Origin: Pseudomonadota bacterium
Lineage (GTDB): Bacteria > Pseudomonadota > Alphaproteobacteria > Rhizobiales > Kaistiaceae
Assembly (NCBI GenBank): GCA_023433185.1
Contig: JAEZEN010000161.1
Coordinates: 1-7,887 of the forward strand
Reading direction: 5' to 3'
Length of the DNA stretch: 7,887 bases
Under the pieces are notes generated by a model. It was not told where the DNA came from. It did no database searches and worked only from the letters and a program-made list of their open reading frames with translations. This document shows, piece by piece, positions 1-7,868 of the stretch (position 1 is the first letter of the stretch; every line of letters begins with the position of its first letter). The position numbers and the translations under genes are program-made.

Positions 1-80
1 GCTATAGGGCGGCGATCCTATTCGCAGGCCGTTTCCGGCCGTATCCAGCCATCCCAGGGACAGAGCACGAGAGGCACGAC

Positions 81-1292
81 ATGGCCAAGATCAAGGTTGC
101 CAACCCGGTCGTCGACATCGACGGCGACGAGATGACGAGGATCATCTGGCGCCTGATCAAGGAGAAGCTGATCCTCCCCTATCTCGACCTCGACCTCCTC
201 TATTTCGACCTCGGGGTCGAGAACCGCGACGCGACGGAGGACAGGGTGACGGTCGAGGCGGCCGAGGCGATCAAGCGCGTCGGCGTCGGCGTGAAGTGCG
301 CGACGATCACCCCGGACGAGGCGCGCGTCGAGGAGTTCGGCCTCAAGAAGATGTGGCGGTCGCCGAACGGTACGATCCGCAACATCCTCGGCGGCGTCAT
401 CTTCCGCGAGCCGATCATCTGCCGGAACGTGCCCCGCCTCGTGCCCGGCTGGACCCAGCCGATCGTCGTCGGCCGCCACGCCTTTGGCGACCAGTATCGC
501 GCCACCGACTTCAAGGTGCCCGGCAAGGGCAAGCTCACCATCAAGTTCGTCGGCGACGACGGCACCGTGATCGAGCACGACGTCTACGACTTCCCGGGTT
601 CGGGCGTCGCGATGGGGATGTTCAATCTCGACGACTCGATCCGCGACTTCGCCCGCGCCTCGCTCAACTACGGTGTGGCGCGGAAATACCCTGTGTATCT
701 CTCGACCAAGAACACGATCCTCAAGGCCTATGACGGGCGCTTCAAGGACCTCTTCCAGGAGGTCTACGAGGCGGAGTTCGCCGAGCGGTTCAAGGCGGCC
801 GGCATCACCTACGAGCATCGCCTGATCGACGACATGGTCGCTTCGGCGCTCAAGTGGTCGGGCGGCTATGTCTGGGCCTGCAAGAACTACGACGGCGACG
901 TCCAGTCCGACACCGTGGCGCAAGGCTTCGGCTCGCTCGGCCTGATGACCTCGGTGCTCACCACGCCGGACGGCAGGATCGTGGAGGCCGAGGCGGCGCA
1001 CGGCACCGTCACCCGGCATTACCGCGAGCACCAGAAGGGCAAGGACACCTCGACCAACTCGATCGCCTCGATCTTCGCCTGGACCCGCGGCCTTGCCCAT
1101 CGCGCCAAGCTCGACGGCAATGCCGAGCTGGCCCGCTTCGCCGAAACGCTGGAGAAGGTCACGGTGGATACGGTCGAGCAGGGCTACATGACCAAGGACC
1201 TCGCCCTCCTCGTCGGCCCTGACCAGAAGTGGCTGACCACGACCGGCTTCCTCGACAAGGTCGACGAGAACTTCAAGCGCGCGATGGCGTGA
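81..1292 (+). CDS. icd: NADP-dependent isocitrate dehydrogenase (dimeric, eukaryote-like type)
   Basis: This cytoplasmic TCA-cycle enzyme oxidatively decarboxylates isocitrate to 2-oxoglutarate and CO2, reducing NADP+. The 403-residue product is collinear over its full length with the homodimeric IDH1/IDH2-like family. Visible motifs are the substrate loop [12 protein letters not shown] (94-105, giving S94, N96, R100), R109, and [14 protein letters not shown] (131-144) with R132 and catalytic Y139. Further on are [12 protein letters not shown] with catalytic K210, LIDDMVA with metal-ligand D250, [12 protein letters not shown] with D273 and D277, and the NADP-binding [14 protein letters not shown] (307-320). 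The ATG is preceded by GAGAGG at 69-74, six bases upstream, and the protein opens with the usual MAKIKV, so the start is well supported. No convincing promoter is visible in the 80 bases available upstream. The gene is convergent with the glycosyltransferase gene. No key residue is missing and the identification is secure. Confidence 0.98.
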   Translation: MAKIKVANPVVDIDGDEMTRIIWRLIKEKLILPYLDLDLLYFDLGVENRDATEDRVTVEAAEAIKRVGVGVKCATITPDEARVEEFGLKKMWRSPNGTIRNILGGVIFREPIICRNVPRLVPGWTQPIVVGRHAFGDQYRATDFKVPGKGKLTIKFVGDDGTVIEHDVYDFPGSGVAMGMFNLDDSIRDFARASLNYGVARKYPVYLSTKNTILKAYDGRFKDLFQEVYEAEFAERFKAAGITYEHRLIDDMVASALKWSGGYVWACKNYDGDVQSDTVAQGFGSLGLMTSVLTTPDGRIVEAEAAHGTVTRHYREHQKGKDTSTNSIASIFAWTRGLAHRAKLDGNAELARFAETLEKVTVDTVEQGYMTKDLALLVGPDQKWLTTTGFLDKVDENFKRAMA

Positions 1293-1305
1293 GGGAGCGT
1301 TTCAC

Positions 1306-1327
1306 GCGCTGGCCGGCGGGCCGGCGC
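1306..1327. terminator. GC-rich hairpin in the convergent icd/glycosyltransferase gap
   Basis: The arms GCGCTGGCC (1306-1314) and GGCCGGCGC (1319-1327) can form a nine-pair stem with one G-T wobble around a GGCG loop. The hairpin starts 13 bases after the icd stop and ends two bases from the glycosyltransferase stop, so it could form in both transcripts. Neither side has a proper T run, so it is not a classical intrinsic terminator. It may be a pause or 3'-end-protecting structure, or a chance result of GC-rich sequence. Confidence 0.35.
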
Positions 1328-1329
1328 CG

Positions 1330-3663
1330 TCACTGCGGAGACTGCTCTCCGGCCGGCCACGGGGTCCGATACAGGGTATACGCGTTCTGCCGGATCCGTT
1401 GAAGGATCCGGTTTTCCGTGCTCGCATCGATGGCATTCTTCAACCGGTCCACGCCATGGAGACGCCTCAGGGTCGCCGACCCCTGGCGCATCAGGCGAAC
1501 GCGCTCCTCCGCCCGGAAGCTTTTCGACTTGGCGTGGTAGACGAAGGTGTGGGTGGCAATGACGAGACCGAAGCCGGCCTGACCGGCGCGGAGACAGAAG
1601 TCGTCCTCCTCCCCGTAGCCGCGCGGGAACTTCTCGACATCGAAGAAGCCGATCCTGTCGAGGACCGCGCGGTGAATCCCCAGGCAGAACCCGTGAACGA
1701 GGGACACCCGCGGCAGGATGCCCTCCACCGTCCACTGTTCGCAGTGCCGGTTCATGTCATCGGGGCTGACGCCCGCCGGGAGCATGTTCACCGCGGTCTG
1801 CGCCCCCGACCCCTTGGTGCCGGGGATCGACTGCATGCCTGCGGCGTTCGATAGCGGCCCGACGATTCCCGCCCCCCTGGTGGAGAGGAGCGCATCGGCA
1901 AGCTTCTCCGCCCAGCCGTCGGTGACGATTGTATCGCTGTTGAGGACGATGACGAAGGCGGCATCGCTCTCCGCGACCCCCTGGTCCGCCGCGCGCGAGT
2001 AGCCCACCGCGGCGTCGTTGCGGACCAGATGGACCCAATTGCGCCCGGCCGCGAAGTTCGAGACATAGTCCCGGGTCGCGTCGCCCGATCCGTCATCGAC
2101 GAGCACGAGGCGAACGTTCTCATGGCGGCGATGCCGCGCGATCGACTCGACGCAGAGCCGCACGTCGTCGAGAGCATTGTGGACGCACACCACGACATCG
2201 ATCGGCATCGTGATCGCTGCGATCCGGCGGTCGCGCGAGGCGGCATAGGATGGCCCGGCGAAGGGATCGAAAATCGTGGCCCCCATCGCCTCGGCAAGCC
2301 GGGCGACCTTTGGCGAGCCTCCATGCGGCACCGAGGCGACGTAGGGGTTGTCGCGGGCGGCGTGGGGCGGCTGCAACAGAGGATGCCACTCAAGCCCACT
2401 GAGACCGAGCGCGTAGTTGACGCTGAGTTGATCTCGCCTGCTGAACTTCTCTATCTCCGCCCACCAGGCATCTAGGAAACCGGCGACTCGTGAGTCCCGC
2501 AGATTGAACATCATCCAAGGAGTCTCGATGAGGTCACTGCAATCGAACCCGATGGAACGGTAGGCGACACGCTGTCTTTCGATGACATCCGGGTCGTCCT
2601 TCGCACGCTCGACGCACGCCTCAAATTCCTCGGTCACGGACGAGCGATGTTGATGTGGGGCACCGGCGACCGGCCGCCCGGAGCGTATGAATTCCTCCAC
2701 GGCATCGTTCAGATCGTCCAGCAGGACGATATTGGCATCAACCCAAATGGCTATATCGTAATCCCCGAGCAAAAGATGGGGATGCGTCTTGACAAATCTC
2801 GCCGTTCTCGTGGCGTCTTTGTGGGTGAACGTCGCAGGACGCGCACAATATCCCCCCAGATCCATTACAACTTCATCCACAAAAATGAAATAGTCGAAGC
2901 GATCGTTGAATATTTCTGGTGGCGTGAGGGCGTCATACCCTCCGATACATGCGGAATATACAGCAATCTTTCGCCTGCCCTTCGACGCGCGATGCTCGTT
3001 TGCTGACTTCACGACGTTTTCTATGTCCAACAGGCGTCGGGCAATCGAAGCATCCACCTTCGCGATATTTCTTCTTGCCTCCCCCGTCGCCGGATCCGCC
3101 AATTTCTCCTCGAACAGGGCCAGCGCCTCACGCCAGCGGCCCATCGAGAAGCAAATGTCCGCGCGGAGGTCTACGAGTTGCGGTATCTCGCCACACTGGT
3201 CCAGCGCCTTGATGACGACGATCTCCGCGCCCCGGAAATCTCCCGTTGCGGCAAGGAGTTGCGCCAGACGGACAAATGGCGCGCAGGAGCGCACCGGACG
3301 CTCGATCACCCTCTGCCAGAGAGCCGTGGCCGCCGGCCAGTCGCGGACCGCCTCAGCGGCCTCGGCGGCCTGTGTGAGGATCGCGGGGTTGTCGGGATAC
3401 CGGGCGAGGCCGGCCTCCGCGACCTCTCCGGCCATGCGGAGATCACCCGTCCTCCTCGCCGCGCGGCAAAGCCCCGCATAAGCCCGCGCCGGCGCCTCGT
3501 CGCCGGACTCGTCGATGATGGCCCGCCATCGGTCCGCCGCATCGCGCCAGTTCCGGCTTTCCATGGCCGAGGCAGCCTCGGCGACCGCGCGCCTGAGGTC
3601 CTTGCCGGCAATCGCTTGCTTCTTCCCCTCTCCTTCGGCATCCGTCCGCGGATCGCCCGTCAA
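1330..3663 (-). CDS. TPR - DUF616 - family 2 glycosyltransferase fusion protein
   Basis: A probable sugar transferase of about 777 residues, counting from a TTG at 3663. Residues about 21-213 are alanine- and tryptophan-rich helical pairs resembling TPR repeats (for example RDAADRWRAII, WREALALFEEKL). Residues about 232-428 match DUF616 (TOD1/MUCI70-like): AVYSACIGGYD (234-244), YFIFVD, ARFVKTHPH, and YDIAIWVDAN (302-311) with a DxN-type acidic motif. Residues about 488-713 form a GT-A fold of family 2: VVVCVHN (490-496), LVDDGSGD, the metal-site motif LNSDT (574-578), and GYGEEDDFCLRAGQAG (682-697) followed by YHAKSKSF. No signal peptide or membrane segment is seen, so a cytoplasmic location is inferred. 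Donor and acceptor are unknown; a surface glycan or protein is plausible. The start is uncertain: the frame stays open to a TTG at 3894 (854 residues), and an ATG at 3564 would give 744. GC is low in the DUF616 part. Confidence 0.85.
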   Translation of the reverse strand: MTGDPRTDAEGEGKKQAIAGKDLRRAVAEAASAMESRNWRDAADRWRAIIDESGDEAPARAYAGLCRAARRTGDLRMAGEVAEAGLARYPDNPAILTQAAEAAEAVRDWPAATALWQRVIERPVRSCAPFVRLAQLLAATGDFRGAEIVVIKALDQCGEIPQLVDLRADICFSMGRWREALALFEEKLADPATGEARRNIAKVDASIARRLLDIENVVKSANEHRASKGRRKIAVYSACIGGYDALTPPEIFNDRFDYFIFVDEVVMDLGGYCARPATFTHKDATRTARFVKTHPHLLLGDYDIAIWVDANIVLLDDLNDAVEEFIRSGRPVAGAPHQHRSSVTEEFEACVERAKDDPDVIERQRVAYRSIGFDCSDLIETPWMMFNLRDSRVAGFLDAWWAEIEKFSRRDQLSVNYALGLSGLEWHPLLQPPHAARDNPYVASVPHGGSPKVARLAEAMGATIFDPFAGPSYAASRDRRIAAITMPIDVVVCVHNALDDVRLCVESIARHRRHENVRLVLVDDGSGDATRDYVSNFAAGRNWVHLVRNDAAVGYSRAADQGVAESDAAFVIVLNSDTIVTDGWAEKLADALLSTRGAGIVGPLSNAAGMQSIPGTKGSGAQTAVNMLPAGVSPDDMNRHCEQWTVEGILPRVSLVHGFCLGIHRAVLDRIGFFDVEKFPRGYGEEDDFCLRAGQAGFGLVIATHTFVYHAKSKSFRAEERVRLMRQGSATLRRLHGVDRLKNAIDASTENRILQRIRQNAYTLYRTPWPAGEQSPQ
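1389..1415 (+). terminator. Terminator-like hairpin for icd inside the opposing gene
   Basis: A perfect eight-base inverted repeat, CCGGATCC (1390-1397) and GGATCCGG (1404-1411), encloses the loop GTTGAA and is followed directly by TTTT (1412-1415) on the plus strand. G1389 can add a wobble pair with T1412. This has the form of an intrinsic terminator reading in the icd direction, about 97 bases beyond the icd stop. It lies within the 3' coding sequence of the minus-strand glycosyltransferase, where the same bases encode NRILQRIRQ. The T tract is short, so termination efficiency is uncertain. Confidence 0.45.
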
Positions 3664-3862
3664 TGGCGGCTTTCGGTTCCGCTTCCATCCTGGCGGCCAG
3701 AAACGAAAGCGGCCCCACGGAGAGCGGGTGTTGGAACGTGTCGCAGCCCCGGACAAGGCTCTGGCGTCTCCTGAAGACCCCCCGGTTGCTGTATCCTCGG
3801 ATGGGGAGCGGCGGGCTTCGCAAAGGCTGCAGCCCCATTGTCGGCGCCCGAAGGGGCACGCG
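3664..3862 (-). other. Probable intergenic stretch between channel and glycosyltransferase genes
   Basis: The glycosyltransferase frame runs open through these 199 bases to a TTG at 3894, but I do not think they code. The translation is rich in Arg, Gly, Ser and Pro with no domain-like pattern. It also uses codons uncommon in the neighbours, such as ACA, GCA, TCA, AGA and CGA. A promoter or leader for the glycosyltransferase could lie here, but I cannot point to convincing -35 and -10 boxes. A GGCTGCAGCC palindrome (3825-3834) has no loop. Nothing else is recognisable. Confidence 0.4.
3844..3859 (-). terminator. Short hairpin just after the channel stop codon
   Basis: Read on the minus strand, GTGCCC (3859-3854), loop CTTC and GGGCGC (3849-3844) form a six-pair stem with one wobble. 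It lies three bases past the channel stop at 3863-3865. There is no T tract after it. It could attenuate transcription before the glycosyltransferase gene or protect an upstream 3' end, but it could also be coincidental in such GC-rich DNA. Confidence 0.25.
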
Positions 3863-5131
3863 TCAAGGTACCGCAGAACCGAGCCGCCACGCAATCTCTG
3901 CGCGCCTCATGGGCCTCATGGGGCGTCTCTTCATGGGTGCGTCATGCCGCGGCGGGCTCGCCGCCGTCGGCCCTCCGCCGTCCCTCGGCCCGGCGGTCAA
4001 TTCCAGGTGCGATTCGAGTTCCGGGTAGCGGGCGAGCAGTTCGATCAGATCCGGACGGGCGATCACCAGGAGCTTGGCGCGGGACAGCGCCACCACCGGC
4101 CTGCGCGCCTCGGGGGAATCGTAGTCGAGCCCAGTGCCGAAGACGCTGCCCATGCTGAGCCGGCGCGGGCCACCTGTCCCGTCAACCTCCACCACTCCCG
4201 CCGCGACGACGTAGAGCGCGTCGTCCTCGCCGCCATAGGCGACGATCGCGGTCCCGGATTCGACGGTGACCGCGCGGAGGACGCCGAGCAGTTCCGTCAG
4301 CAACGGGGCCGGCAGCCCCGCGAACACCGGCAGCCGCGAGACCAGGCCGAAGGTCACGACGAAGCTGCGCTGCCGGACCACCTCGGCAAAGGACGAGCCG
4401 ATGATGGCGACCGGCAGTGCGATCATCAGGATGCCGGTGATCATGGTCACGCCGCCGATGATCCGGCCCGGCAGCGTCACCGGGGTGACGTCGCCATAGC
4501 CGACGGTGGTGACCGTCACGATGGCCCACCACATGGCCTCCGGGATCGAGCCGAATGCATCGGGCTGGACCTCGCGCTCCACCATGTAGGCGAGCGAGGC
4601 GGCGACCAGCACGACCGAAAGCAGGACGAGGAAGCTCGCCAGGAGCGCCTGCTGCTCGCGGCGCACGGCCTCCATGAGGGACTGGAAGCCGGTGGAATAG
4701 CGCCCGAGCTTGAACAGCCGCAGAAGGCGCAGGAGGACGATGGTCCGGAGGTTGAGATCGAAGACCAGGCCTAGGAAGAAGGGCAGGATGGCGACCAGGT
4801 CGATGATCGCCGCCGGGGTGATCACATAGGCGAGGCGCGCCCGCCAGGCCGGCCGGCCGCGATAGCGCGGCTGCTCAACGCAGACCCAGAGGCGGACCAG
4901 ATATTCGACGGTGAACACGACGAGCGAGAATCGCTCGACCAGTTCGAGGCTCCAGCCGTGTTCGGCGGCAACCGACGGCACGGTCTCGAGGATCGCGACG
5001 GTGACATTGGTCAGGATGAGGATGATCAGCGCCGACGAGAACAGGCGCGGAAGCACGGACTTGTCGCCGACGTCCTCGACGACTTCGAAGACCCGGCGGC
5101 GAACCGAAGCCCTGGTCGCGCCGCTTGTCAC
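3863..5131 (-). CDS. Six-transmembrane potassium channel with cyclic-nucleotide-binding-like domain
   Basis: An inner-membrane cation channel of 422 residues, built like the bacterial MlotiK1 family. Predicted segments are S1 31-50, S2 65-84, S3 101-124, S4 129-145, S5 about 160-185, pore helix 196-208 and S6 about 221-250. The selectivity filter is TVGYGD (209-214), the potassium signature. S4 carries R129, R135, R138, K141 and R144 at three-residue spacing, as in a voltage sensor. Residues about 265-375 follow a CNB-domain pattern. The phosphate-binding cassette reads FGTGL (331-335) where the family usually has FGE, with R343/R344 the only arginines near the usual site, so ligand binding is doubtful. 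A Gly/Pro-rich, then basic tail (380-422) ends the protein. The GTG start overlaps the alaS stop as GTGA; no ATG occurs before residue 153, so this start is favoured. Expression is probably coupled to alaS. Confidence 0.93.
   Translation of the reverse strand: MTSGATRASVRRRVFEVVEDVGDKSVLPRLFSSALIILILTNVTVAILETVPSVAAEHGWSLELVERFSLVVFTVEYLVRLWVCVEQPRYRGRPAWRARLAYVITPAAIIDLVAILPFFLGLVFDLNLRTIVLLRLLRLFKLGRYSTGFQSLMEAVRREQQALLASFLVLLSVVLVAASLAYMVEREVQPDAFGSIPEAMWWAIVTVTTVGYGDVTPVTLPGRIIGGVTMITGILMIALPVAIIGSSFAEVVRQRSFVVTFGLVSRLPVFAGLPAPLLTELLGVLRAVTVESGTAIVAYGGEDDALYVVAAGVVEVDGTGGPRRLSMGSVFGTGLDYDSPEARRPVVALSRAKLLVIARPDLIELLARYPELESHLELTAGPRDGGGPTAASPPRHDAPMKRRPMRPMRRAEIAWRLGSAVP
3905..3937 (-). 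repeat. Nine-base tandem repeat in the channel's C-terminal tail
   Basis: On the plus strand CCTCATGGG occurs twice in direct tandem (3905-3913 and 3914-3922), and a near copy CTTCATGGG lies at 3929-3937. In the channel frame these give the basic run [12 protein letters not shown]. The repeat keeps the reading frame. It probably arose by slippage and extends a positively charged tail after the nucleotide-binding-like domain. Confidence 0.6.
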
Positions 5132-7806
5132 CCACCGCCCGTTTCGAGCGCCGCCGCGATCGCCGCGATCGCCGCATCGGCACGGGTCCCATCCGGGCCG
5201 CCGGCCTGGGCGAGGTCCGGCCGGCCGCCGCCGCCCTTGCCGCCGAGGGCCTCCGCACCGCGGCGGACGAGATCGACCGCGCTGAAGCGTGCCGTGAGGT
5301 CGTCGGTGACACCGACGACGATGCCGGCCTTGCCGTCGTCGCTTATGCCGACGAGGGCCACCACGCCGGAGCCGACCTGCTGCTTGCCGTCATCGGCGAG
5401 GCCCTTGAGATCCCTGGGCGCGATGCCCGACACGGTACGGCCCAGGAACCTGACCGAGCCGATATCGCGGATGTCGCGGTCGGCACCGTTGGCCGCACCG
5501 CCGCCGCCCATCGCGATCCTCCGCCGCGCGTCGGCGAGTTCGCGCTCGAGCCGCCGCCGCTCCTCGACGAGGACCTGGACGCGTTCGGCCGCCTCTTCCG
5601 GCCGCACCTTGAGCGCCATCGCGACGGCCTTGAGGCGCCGCTCCTGCTCATTGAGATGCGCGCGCGCCGCTCCCCCGGACAGTGCCTCGATGCGGCGGAC
5701 GCCCGCCGCCACGCCGGCCTCCGCCGTCAGCGTGATGAGCCCGATCTCGCCGGTCCGGCCGACATGGGTGCCGCCGCATAGCTCGACCGACCACGCGCGG
5801 CCGGGATTGCCCTCCGGGGCCTCCCCCATCTCGACCACCCGGACCTCGTCGCCGTATTTCTCGCCGAAGAGCGCCATCGCGCCGGATTCCATCGCTGCGT
5901 CCCGGTCCATCAGGCGGGTCGACACGGCGGCGTCCTGGAGCACCACCTGGTTGGCGAGGGCCTCGATGCTGTCGATCTCGGCGGCGTCGAGCGGCTTCGG
6001 ATGCGAGAAGTCGAAGCGCAGGCGGTCCGGCGCGACCAGCGACCCCTTCTGCACGACATGTCCGCCGAGCACGTTGCGGAGCGCGGCATGAAGGAGATGC
6101 GTGGCGGAATGATTGGCGCGGATCTTCCGGCGCCGCTCGGCGTCGATGACCAGGCGGACCGCCTCGCCGACTGCGATGCGACCGCTCTCGACCCTGCCAT
6201 AGTGGACGAAGAGACCGTCCGCCCGCTTCTGCACGTCGGAGACGATGAACCGCGATCCGGCATCGTTCTCGATCACGCCGGTGTCGCCGACCTGCCCGCC
6301 CGACTCGGCATAGAACGGGGTCTGGTTGACGACGATCGCCACCTCGTCGCCGGCCTCCGCGGCCTCGACCGCCTCGCCGGTGCCGCGGACCATGGCGAGC
6401 ACCTCGCCCTCCGCCGCCTCGGCGGCGTAGCCGAGGAACTCCGTCGCGCCCAGCCGCTCGCGGAGCCTGAACCAGATCGGATCGGTCTGCGCCTCGCCGG
6501 AGCCGGCCCAGCTCGCGCGCGCCTCCTCCTTCTGGCGCTCCATCGCCCGGGCGAAGCCGTCGGTATCGACCCCGATGCCGCGCGCCTTCAGGGCATCCGC
6601 CGTGAGATCGAGCGGGAAGCCGTAGGTGTCGTAGAGGCGGAACGCAACGTCGCCGGCGAGCGTGTCACCCGCGCCGAGGCCGCCGCTGGCCTCGTCGAGA
6701 AGCGTGATGCCGCGCGCCAGCGTGCGCCGGAAGCGCGTCTCCTCGAGGAGGAGCGTCTCCCGGATCAGGGCCTCGGCGCGGATCAGTTCCGGATAGGCGC
6801 GTCCCATCTCGGCGACCAGCACCGGCACCAGCCGATACATCACCGGCTCCTGCGCGCCGAGAAGGTGGGCGTGGCGCATGGCGCGCCGCATGATCCGCCG
6901 GAGCACGTAGCCGCGCCCCTCGTTCGACGGCAGGACGCCGTCGGCGATGAGAAAGCTGGAGGCGCGCAGGTGATCCGCGATGACGCGGTGGCTGGCCCGG
7001 TTCGGCCCGGTCGCCGGCACGCCGATGATGTCGACGGAGGCGCCGATCAGCGCCTTGAAGAGGTCGATGTCGTAGTTGGAATGGACGCCCTGCAGGACCG
7101 CGGCGATCCGCTCGAGCCCCATGCCGGTGTCGATCGAGGGCCGCGGCAGGTCGAGGCGGCTGCCGTCGGGCAGCTGCTCGAACTGCATGAACACCAGGTT
7201 CCAGAACTCGAGGAAGCGGTCGCCATCCTCATCCGGGCTGCCGGGCGGACCACCCTCGAGCGCCTCCCCCTGGTCGATGAAGATCTCCGAGCACGGTCCG
7301 CAGGGCCCGGTGTCGCCCATCTGCCAGAAATTGGCGCTCGTGCCGATGCGGATGATCTTGTGGTCGGGAAAGCCGGCGATCTTCTTCCACAGGTCGAAGG
7401 CATGGTCGTCGTCGGCATAGACGGTCACCAGGAGCCGGTCGGCGGCCAGCCCGAACTCCCTGGTCACCAGGTTCCAGGCAAGCTCGATCGCATGCTCCTT
7501 GAAGTAGTCGCCGAAGGAGAAGTTGCCGAGCATCTCGAAGAAGGTGTGATGCCGCGCGGTGTAGCCGACGTTGTCGAGATCGTTGTGTTTGCCGCCGGCG
7601 CGGACGCATTTCTGCGACGTGGTGGCACGCGGATAGGGCGGCTGTGCACGGCCGGTGAAATAGTCCTTGAAGGGAACCATCCCCGCATTGGTGAACATCA
7701 GCGTCGGATCGTTCCGGGGCACGAGCGGACCCGACGCCACCGGCGTGTGGCCGTTCTTCTCGAAATAGCCGAGAAAATGGGAACGGATGTCGTTGACGGA
7801 GTTCAT
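5128..7806 (-). CDS. alaS: Alanyl-tRNA synthetase
   Basis: This essential cytoplasmic class II synthetase attaches alanine to tRNA-Ala and clears mischarged Ser and Gly. From the ATG at 7806 the product has 892 residues, slightly longer than the roughly 875 common in bacteria. The aminoacylation core carries [16 protein letters not shown] (32-47), [11 protein letters not shown] (71-81), [19 protein letters not shown] (85-103), DTGMGLER (226-233) and motif 3 [13 protein letters not shown] (297-309). The editing domain has the zinc site HSATH (566-570) plus ELCGGTHV (675-682). A Gly-rich hinge (767-774) leads into the C-Ala/DHHA1 domain with [23 protein letters not shown] (811-833). The chosen start gives the family opening MNSVNDIRS and has AGAAGAG five bases upstream; a GTG at 7824 would add six unconserved residues. 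The last codons overlap the channel gene by four bases. Confidence 0.98.
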   Translation of the reverse strand: MNSVNDIRSHFLGYFEKNGHTPVASGPLVPRNDPTLMFTNAGMVPFKDYFTGRAQPPYPRATTSQKCVRAGGKHNDLDNVGYTARHHTFFEMLGNFSFGDYFKEHAIELAWNLVTREFGLAADRLLVTVYADDDHAFDLWKKIAGFPDHKIIRIGTSANFWQMGDTGPCGPCSEIFIDQGEALEGGPPGSPDEDGDRFLEFWNLVFMQFEQLPDGSRLDLPRPSIDTGMGLERIAAVLQGVHSNYDIDLFKALIGASVDIIGVPATGPNRASHRVIADHLRASSFLIADGVLPSNEGRGYVLRRIMRRAMRHAHLLGAQEPVMYRLVPVLVAEMGRAYPELIRAEALIRETLLLEETRFRRTLARGITLLDEASGGLGAGDTLAGDVAFRLYDTYGFPLDLTADALKARGIGVDTDGFARAMERQKEEARASWAGSGEAQTDPIWFRLRERLGATEFLGYAAEAAEGEVLAMVRGTGEAVEAAEAGDEVAIVVNQTPFYAESGGQVGDTGVIENDAGSRFIVSDVQKRADGLFVHYGRVESGRIAVGEAVRLVIDAERRRKIRANHSATHLLHAALRNVLGGHVVQKGSLVAPDRLRFDFSHPKPLDAAEIDSIEALANQVVLQDAAVSTRLMDRDAAMESGAMALFGEKYGDEVRVVEMGEAPEGNPGRAWSVELCGGTHVGRTGEIGLITLTAEAGVAAGVRRIEALSGGAARAHLNEQERRLKAVAMALKVRPEEAAERVQVLVEERRRLERELADARRRIAMGGGGAANGADRDIRDIGSVRFLGRTVSGIAPRDLKGLADDGKQQVGSGVVALVGISDDGKAGIVVGVTDDLTARFSAVDLVRRGAEALGGKGGGGRPDLAQAGGPDGTRADAAIAAIAAALETGGG
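5152..5177 (-). repeat. Nine-base tandem repeat at the alaS 3' end
   Basis: CGCCGCGAT occurs at 5152-5160 and 5161-5169, with a truncated third unit to 5177. In the alaS frame it encodes the alanine/isoleucine run AAIAAIAAA just before the final residues. It is in frame and in a tolerant C-terminal position, so it looks like ordinary slippage in GC-rich coding DNA. Confidence 0.55.
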
Positions 7807-7840
7807 GTTCACTCTTCTATCCACAGGGACCCGGACGCGA

Positions 7841-7868
7841 AAAACGCGGCACGCCGCGCCGGCGTTTT
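7841..7868 (-). terminator. Terminator-like hairpin upstream of alaS
   Basis: AAAACGCGGC (7841-7850) pairs with GCCGGCGTTTT (7858-7868) through ten base pairs with one bulged base, around a seven-base loop. On the minus strand the stem runs into five T residues (7844-7840), the form of an intrinsic terminator. A frame entering from the right edge of the window ends in TAA at 7869-7867, directly at the hairpin, so it may end the transcript of an unseen upstream gene. The hairpin closes 34 bases before the alaS ATG, which leaves little room for a separate alaS promoter. Confidence 0.5.

Noticed and set aside
1..80. Possible promoter elements and a GGCC hairpin ahead of icd
   Set aside because: The stem is only four pairs, and no -35/-10 pair with reasonable spacing stands out in the short stretch available.
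18..1100. Minus-strand open frame of 360 codons opposite icd
   Set aside because: icd is certain on the plus strand. The antisense product is low in complexity and shows no recognisable domain.
3515..4774. Plus-strand open frame of 419 codons across the channel and glycosyltransferase genes
   Set aside because: It runs antisense to the well-supported channel gene. Its product is Arg/His/Asp/Gly-rich with no motif, as expected from the reverse of a GC-rich coding frame.
5152..5177. Repeated GCGATCGC, resembling the cyanobacterial HIP1 octamer
   Set aside because: It is explained by the in-frame tandem repeat encoding Ala/Ile in AlaS. Nothing else in the window points to cyanobacteria.
5125..6091. 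Plus-strand open frames of 218 and 377 codons opposite alaS
   Set aside because: They lie wholly or largely antisense to conserved AlaS editing and C-terminal domains and show only composition-driven Ala/Arg/Pro-rich sequence.
7801..7810. GTTCATGTTC, resembling half-sites of the alphaproteobacterial LexA box
   Set aside because: The known box is GTTC-N7-GTTC. Here the spacer is two bases, and the site overlaps the alaS start codon.
7817..7825. CTATCCACA, one mismatch from the DnaA box TTATCCACA
   Set aside because: It is a single site with no further boxes, AT-rich unwinding region or origin-linked gene in the window. An isolated near match is expected by chance.
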